Positions 59,913-64,000 of a stretch of DNA of 64,000 nt are shown here, piece by piece. The stretch spans positions 124,001 through 188,000 of the forward strand of contig NZ_PVTF01000011.1 of assembly GCF_003002815.1 (NCBI RefSeq), read 5' to 3'. Made by a program: the position numbers and the translations under genes. The notes under the pieces are model-generated. The model was given only the letters and a program-made list of their open reading frames with translations, had not been told where the DNA came from and searched no databases. The first letter of the stretch is position 1, and every line of letters begins with the position of its first letter. The DNA is from Umezawaea tangerina. Its GTDB lineage: Bacteria > Actinomycetota > Actinomycetes > Mycobacteriales > Pseudonocardiaceae.

Positions 59913-61795
59913 CGGCGGACCCGGTGCCCCTGACGCTCGCCCACCGGTTCGACGCGGTGGCGGCGCGCTTCCCCGATCGCGAGGCCGTGGTCACGCCCAC
60001 GACCCGGTGGACCTACGCCGAGCTCGACGGGATCTCCCGGCGGATCGCGAGCTCCTTGGTGGACCGGGGACTCCGGCCCGGTGACCGGGTCGGGCTGCTC
60101 TTCCCGCACGAGGCCGAGATGATCGCGGCGCTGCTCGGGGTGCTGCGCGCGGGCATGGCCTACGTGCCGCTGGACACCGCCTACCCCGAGCACCGGCTGG
60201 GCCTCATGGTCGCCGACGCGGGCGTGCGGACGCTGGTCACGGCGAAGGAGCCCGCGGAGGTGGCGCGGCGGCTGGCCGAGGACCGGCCGGTGCTGGCCTA
60301 CGACGAGCTGGTGCGCGGCGCCGCGTCGGGAGAGCCCGCCGCGGTCGAGGACGGCGACGCCTACGTGCTGTTCACCTCCGGCTCCACCGGCCGCCCGAAG
60401 GTCGTCCGGCAGACCCACCGCAACGTGCTGCACCACGCGCGCGCGTGGATCGACGGGCTCGGGATCACCCCCGAGGACCGACTGTCGCTGCAGTCGGCCT
60501 ACAGCTGGGACTCCGCGGTGCAGGACACCTTCGCCGCCCTGCTCAGCGGTGCCGCCCTGTACCCGTTGGACTTCAAGACCCTGGGTGTCACGGGCCTGCT
60601 CGGCTGGATGGCCGCGGAGCGGGTCACCGTCTACCACTCGACCCTGCCGATCTTCCGCGCGCTGGTCGCCGCGATGCGCTCGCGCGGCGAAGGGCTCCCG
60701 GCGATGCGGATGCTGGCGCTGGGCGGCGACAGCGTGCACGACGCCGACCTGGAGGCCTACCGGGAGCTGTTCGGCGCGCACTGCGAGATCGCGGGCGCGT
60801 ACGGCTCCTCGGAGTGCTCGTGCGCGTTGCTGCGCGTGGCGGGCCGCGACTACCGGCCGCCGACCGGGGTGTTCCCGCTGGGGTTCCCGGTCGCCGAGAC
60901 CACCGTCCGCCTCGTCGACGGCGACGGCCGCACCGTCGACGGCGAAGGGGAGGGCGAGGTCGTCGTGGTGAGCCCGTACCTCTCGCCGAGCGCGCACGCC
61001 ACCGGCGACGCCTACCCCACCGGGGACCTGGCCCGCCGACTGCCCGACGGCACGCTGCTCCTGCTGGGGCGCAAGGACTTCCAGGTGAAGATCGGCGGGA
61101 TCAGGGTGGAGACCGCCGAGGTGGAGAGCGTGCTCAAGCAGCTGCCGGAGGTGGACGACGCGGTGGTCACGGCGTTCACCGACGCGCGCGGTGAGCTCCA
61201 GCTCGCGGCCTACGTCGTCACCGCGGGCGCCGCACTGCCCGGCACCACGGCGTTGCGCGCCGCGCTCCGGCTCCGCCTGCCCGACCACGCCGTGCCCACC
61301 AGGTTCGTGCGGCTGGACGCGCTGCCGGTGACGGCCAACCACAAGATCGACCGCGCCGCGCTGCCCGACCCGCGCGCGGCCGCCGGGGCACAACCCCGTC
61401 CGCTGCCGGGATCCCTTCGGCAGCAAGAGGTCCTGGCCGCCTGGCGCGACGTGCTCGACGTCGCCGAGATCGGTCTGGACGACAACTTCTTCGACCTCGG
61501 CGGGACCTCGCTGCGGATGGCCGCCGTGCACGAGCGGCTGACGCGCGTCGTCGCGCCGTGGCTGCGGATGACCGACCTGTACGGGGCACCGACGATCCGC
61601 CGCCTGACCGGGTTGCTCTCGGCGCCGCTGCCCGACGCCGACGGCGGCGCCCACGCGCGCGGCGCCCGCCGCCGCGCCCTCGTCCAGGCCCGGCGGGGAC
61701 GCGCCCCGGCACACCGCCCAGACCCCACGACGGATTCCGCCGAGCCCCCCCGTCTCGCGTCGGAACCGGCCCACCGTCACTGGAGGATCGGATGA
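59909..61795 (+). CDS. NRPS-type adenylation domain with peptidyl carrier protein
   Basis: 628 residues; ATGA overlap. Residues 1-505 are an adenylation domain: YVLFTSGSTGRPKVV (A3), YGSSECS (A5), YPTGDLARRL (A7), GRKDFQVKIGGIRVE (A8) and TANHKIDR (A10, final Lys). The Asp that contacts the substrate amine in amino-acid activators (FDxS motif) is present as SWDSAVQ, so an amino acid substrate is likely. The carrier follows, with Ser534 in DNFFDLGGTSLRM for phosphopantetheine. The last 60 residues are Arg/Pro-rich with no domain, perhaps a docking tail. No condensation domain: this is a loading protein for the PKS encoded next. Confidence 0.9.
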   Translation: MTADPVPLTLAHRFDAVAARFPDREAVVTPTTRWTYAELDGISRRIASSLVDRGLRPGDRVGLLFPHEAEMIAALLGVLRAGMAYVPLDTAYPEHRLGLMVADAGVRTLVTAKEPAEVARRLAEDRPVLAYDELVRGAASGEPAAVEDGDAYVLFTSGSTGRPKVVRQTHRNVLHHARAWIDGLGITPEDRLSLQSAYSWDSAVQDTFAALLSGAALYPLDFKTLGVTGLLGWMAAERVTVYHSTLPIFRALVAAMRSRGEGLPAMRMLALGGDSVHDADLEAYRELFGAHCEIAGAYGSSECSCALLRVAGRDYRPPTGVFPLGFPVAETTVRLVDGDGRTVDGEGEGEVVVVSPYLSPSAHATGDAYPTGDLARRLPDGTLLLLGRKDFQVKIGGIRVETAEVESVLKQLPEVDDAVVTAFTDARGELQLAAYVVTAGAALPGTTALRAALRLRLPDHAVPTRFVRLDALPVTANHKIDRAALPDPRAAAGAQPRPLPGSLRQQEVLAAWRDVLDVAEIGLDDNFFDLGGTSLRMAAVHERLTRVVAPWLRMTDLYGAPTIRRLTGLLSAPLPDADGGAHARGARRRALVQARRGRAPAHRPDPTTDSAEPPRLASEPAHRHWRIG

Positions 61796-64000
61796 CTGAC
61801 CGACCGCACGACGACTCCCCGCCCGACGGCCGGATCGCGGTCGTCGGGCTGGACTGCCGCCTGCCGGGTGCGCGCGACCACCACGAGTTCTGGCGCAACC
61901 TCGTCGCGGGCGACAGCGCGATCTCCGAGGTGGACGACGAGCGGCTGCGCGCGGCCGGGGTCGACGAGGCCGAGGCCGCCGACGACCGCTACGTGCGCCG
62001 GGCGGCCGTGGTCGAGGACGTCGACCTGTTCGACGCCTCGTTCTTCTACCTCAGCTCGCGCGAGGCGGAGCGGATGGACCCGCAGCTGCGGCTGTTCCTC
62101 CAGTCCTCGTGGTCGGCGCTGGAGCACAGCGGCCACGACTCCGAGCGGTACGACGGCCGGATCGGCGTCTTCGCGGGCTCGTTGGCCGGCACCTACCTGC
62201 TGCACAACGTGCTGACCGGGCAACGGGGGTTCGCGGGGTCGCTGTCGCGGATGCGCGAGGACCAGGCCGCGTTGATGGGCAACGACCCGAACCACCTGAG
62301 CACCCGCGTGTCCTACCACCTGAACCTCACCGGCCCCAGCATCTCCGTGCAGACGGCCTGCTCGACGTCGCTGGTCGCGGTGCACGTCGCGGCGCAGAGC
62401 CTGATCGCGGGGGAGTGCGACGTCGCGCTCGCCGGGGGCGTCTCGTTGCGGTTCCCCCACGAGGCGGGCTACCGGCACGACGTCGACGGCATCACCTCGC
62501 CCACCGGGACCGTGCGCCCGTTCGACGCCGCCGCCGACGGCACGTTGTTCGGCAACGGCGTCGGCGTGGTCGTGCTGAAGCGGTTGGAGGACGCGGTGGC
62601 CGAGGGCGACACCGTGTGGGCGGTGCTGCGCGGCTCGGCCGTGGGCAACGACGGTGCCGACCGGGTCGGCTACACCGCGCCCGGCGTCGCGGGCCAGTCG
62701 GCCGTGCTCGCCGAGGCGCTGGCGGTGGCCGGGGTGGACCCGGCGACCGTGGGCTACCTCGAAGCCCACGGCACCGGGACCAGGGTCGGCGACCCGATCG
62801 AGTTCGACGCGCTGTCCAGGGTGTACCAGGTGGACGGAGCGCAGCCGCTGACGTTGGGCTCGGTCAAGGCGAACCTCGGCCACCTGAGCACCGCGGCCGG
62901 GATCGCCGGGCTGATCAAGTGCGTGCTGATGCTGCGCCACCGGACCCTGGTGCCGACGCCGCACTTCACGAGGTGGAACCCGGAGTGCCGGGTGGAGGGC
63001 ACCCGCTTCCGGGTCGGCACGGAGGCGTCGCCGTGGCCCTCGACCGGGGCTCCGCTGCGCTGCGCGATCACCTCCACCGGGATGGGCGGGACCACGGCGC
63101 ACGTCGTGCTGGAGGAGGCACCCGCGGCGCACCGCGACCCGTCGGACGAAGCGGCCGAGCCGCCGATCGTGCTGCTGCCGGTGTCGGCGAAGTCGCCCGC
63201 CGCGCTGGACCGGCTGTGCGCCTCGCTGGCCGAACACCTGGAGGGGGCGGAGGACCCCCTCGGGGCGGCAGGCGACCCGGCACTGCACGACGCGGCCCAC
63301 ACGCTGGCCACCGGGCGGCGGACCTTCAACTACCGCGCGGTGGTCACCGCGCCGGACCGGGCGACCGCGGCGCGGGTGCTGCGCTCCGGCGATCCCCGGC
63401 ACGTGTACCGGGACTCCGGCCAGCCCGCCGAGCGGCCGGTCGTGTTCCTGTTCCCCGGTCAGGGCGCGCAGTACCCCGGCATGGGCGGCGGCTGGTACGA
63501 GCACCTGCCGGTCTTCCGCGACGTCGTGGACGAGTGCGCCGACCTGCTGGAGCCGCACCTGGGCCTGGACATCCGCGACGTGCTCTTCCCCCGGCTGACC
63601 GGCCACCGCGGCGAGGCGCACGACCTCGGCCGCACCGCGCTGACGCAGCCCGCGCTGTTCACCGTCGAGTACGCCCTGGCGAAGCAGTGGACGGCCTGGG
63701 GCGTGCGGCCGAGCGCGATGATCGGGCACAGCGTCGGCGAGTACGTCGCCGCGACGCTGTCGGGGGTCTTCGGGCTCCCCGACGCGCTCCACGTCATCGC
63801 CGAGCGCGGACGGCTGGTCGACGCGCTGCCCGCCGGGGTGATGGCGGCGGTGATGCTGCCGCCGGAGGAGCTGACCGCCTACCTCGGCCCGGAGGTCTCG
63901 CTGGCCGCGGTCAACGAGCCCGCGGTGTGCACGGTCTCCGGTCCGCGCGACGCCGTCCGCGAGCTGACCGCCAAGCTCACCGCCGACGGAGTCGCCCACC
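61792..64000 (+). CDS. Type I polyketide synthase, N-terminal part (KS and AT; runs off window)
   Basis: ATGA overlap with the adenylation gene. 736 codons are visible. The ketosynthase starts at once (RIAVVGLDCRLPGARDH), with Cys190 in TACSTSLVAVH, His326 in EAHGTGTRVGDP and His364 in VKANLGHLSTAAG. It ends TGMGGTTAHVVLEEA, where most KS domains have GGTNAH. The acyltransferase begins FLFPGQGAQYPGMG and has Ser647 in GHSVGEYVAA; Val rather than Gln after Ser favours malonyl-CoA. The later specificity motif is outside the window. It would extend the aminoacyl group held by the upstream carrier. Confidence 0.92.
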   Translation, partial: MTDRPHDDSPPDGRIAVVGLDCRLPGARDHHEFWRNLVAGDSAISEVDDERLRAAGVDEAEAADDRYVRRAAVVEDVDLFDASFFYLSSREAERMDPQLRLFLQSSWSALEHSGHDSERYDGRIGVFAGSLAGTYLLHNVLTGQRGFAGSLSRMREDQAALMGNDPNHLSTRVSYHLNLTGPSISVQTACSTSLVAVHVAAQSLIAGECDVALAGGVSLRFPHEAGYRHDVDGITSPTGTVRPFDAAADGTLFGNGVGVVVLKRLEDAVAEGDTVWAVLRGSAVGNDGADRVGYTAPGVAGQSAVLAEALAVAGVDPATVGYLEAHGTGTRVGDPIEFDALSRVYQVDGAQPLTLGSVKANLGHLSTAAGIAGLIKCVLMLRHRTLVPTPHFTRWNPECRVEGTRFRVGTEASPWPSTGAPLRCAITSTGMGGTTAHVVLEEAPAAHRDPSDEAAEPPIVLLPVSAKSPAALDRLCASLAEHLEGAEDPLGAAGDPALHDAAHTLATGRRTFNYRAVVTAPDRATAARVLRSGDPRHVYRDSGQPAERPVVFLFPGQGAQYPGMGGGWYEHLPVFRDVVDECADLLEPHLGLDIRDVLFPRLTGHRGEAHDLGRTALTQPALFTVEYALAKQWTAWGVRPSAMIGHSVGEYVAATLSGVFGLPDALHVIAERGRLVDALPAGVMAAVMLPPEELTAYLGPEVSLAAVNEPAVCTVSGPRDAVRELTAKLTADGVAH

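Noticed and set aside
1-64000. Search for tRNA, rRNA, CRISPR arrays, transposases, integrases and attachment sites
   Set aside because: None seen by eye. The regular 120-bp repeats at 0.8-1.5 kb are TPR-coding and not a CRISPR array.

Overview
The window is very GC-rich, with strong third-position GC, many GTG starts (and one TTG), ATGA/GTGA gene overlaps, Tat and lipoprotein signals, an Lsr2-like protein, a DinB/DUF664 protein, an AfsR-like regulator and an RppA-type type III polyketide synthase. This points to a filamentous actinomycete, most plausibly a Pseudonocardiales genus such as Saccharothrix, Actinosynnema or Lentzea. The genus is inference. I see no rRNA, tRNA, CRISPR array, transposase or integrase. 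Both ends cut through genes: an AfsR/TPR regulator on the left and a type I PKS on the right.

Layout. (1) 1-1.6 kb: the C-terminal part of a TPR regulator. (2) 1.6-8.6 kb: a probable catabolic cluster with an IclR regulator, two paralogous cyclase-family metal hydrolases, an MFS transporter, an FMN reductase, an ACMSD-like amidohydrolase and an FAD monooxygenase; the substrate is unknown and probably cyclic or aromatic. (3) 8.6-16.6 kb: a giant XRE-ATPase regulator, a 28-residue membrane micro-peptide, a Tat-exported GH127 arabinofuranosidase with a ricin-type lectin and two inverted LacI-type operators, a small zinc-finger protein, and a divergent MarR/esterase pair. (4) 16.7-37.9 kb: a deoxysugar island. 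It holds a ribose-type ABC transporter with two binding proteins, L-fuconate dehydratase, a second CUT1 ABC transporter with a second enolase-superfamily enzyme and a mutarotase, two GntR/FadR regulators, and then one forward operon: SDR, aldo-keto reductase, FAH-family hydrolase, fuconolactonase, LarA, LarB, LarC, LarE. Together these make a complete non-phosphorylating L-fucose route to pyruvate and L-lactate, fused in one operon to a nickel-pincer lactate racemase (or related racemase) and its whole cofactor pathway. (5) 38-45.4 kb: housekeeping and secreted proteins plus a NarL-type two-component system. (6) 45.7-49.1 kb: an RppA-type tetrahydroxynaphthalene synthase between two methyltransferases. 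(7) 49.1-54.3 kb: a less GC-rich stretch with a membrane-anchored Mrr-like nuclease, a SHOCT protein and an Lsr2-like protein, then an exported peptidase-like protein, a 12-residue-repeat membrane protein and a DUF1772 protein behind three identical-pattern operators. (8) 55.0-64 kb: the start of a hybrid NRPS/PKS gene cluster led by a dedicated EPSP-synthase homologue, then a class III aminotransferase, an FrhB-type iron-sulfur flavoprotein, an MDR dehydrogenase, an adenylation-PCP protein and a type I PKS, all translationally coupled.

How the genes work together. In region 4 sugar is imported by one or both ABC systems, its anomers are equilibrated by the mutarotase, it is oxidised at C1 by the aldo-keto reductase, the lactone is opened by the lactonase, the acid is dehydrated by FucD, oxidised at C4 by the SDR and cleaved by the FAH-family hydrolase. 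The last step makes L-lactate, the natural substrate of LarA encoded two genes downstream. In region 8 the first four enzymes look like a pathway that converts a shikimate-type or other carbocyclic precursor into an unusual amino acid, which the adenylation-PCP protein activates and passes to the PKS.
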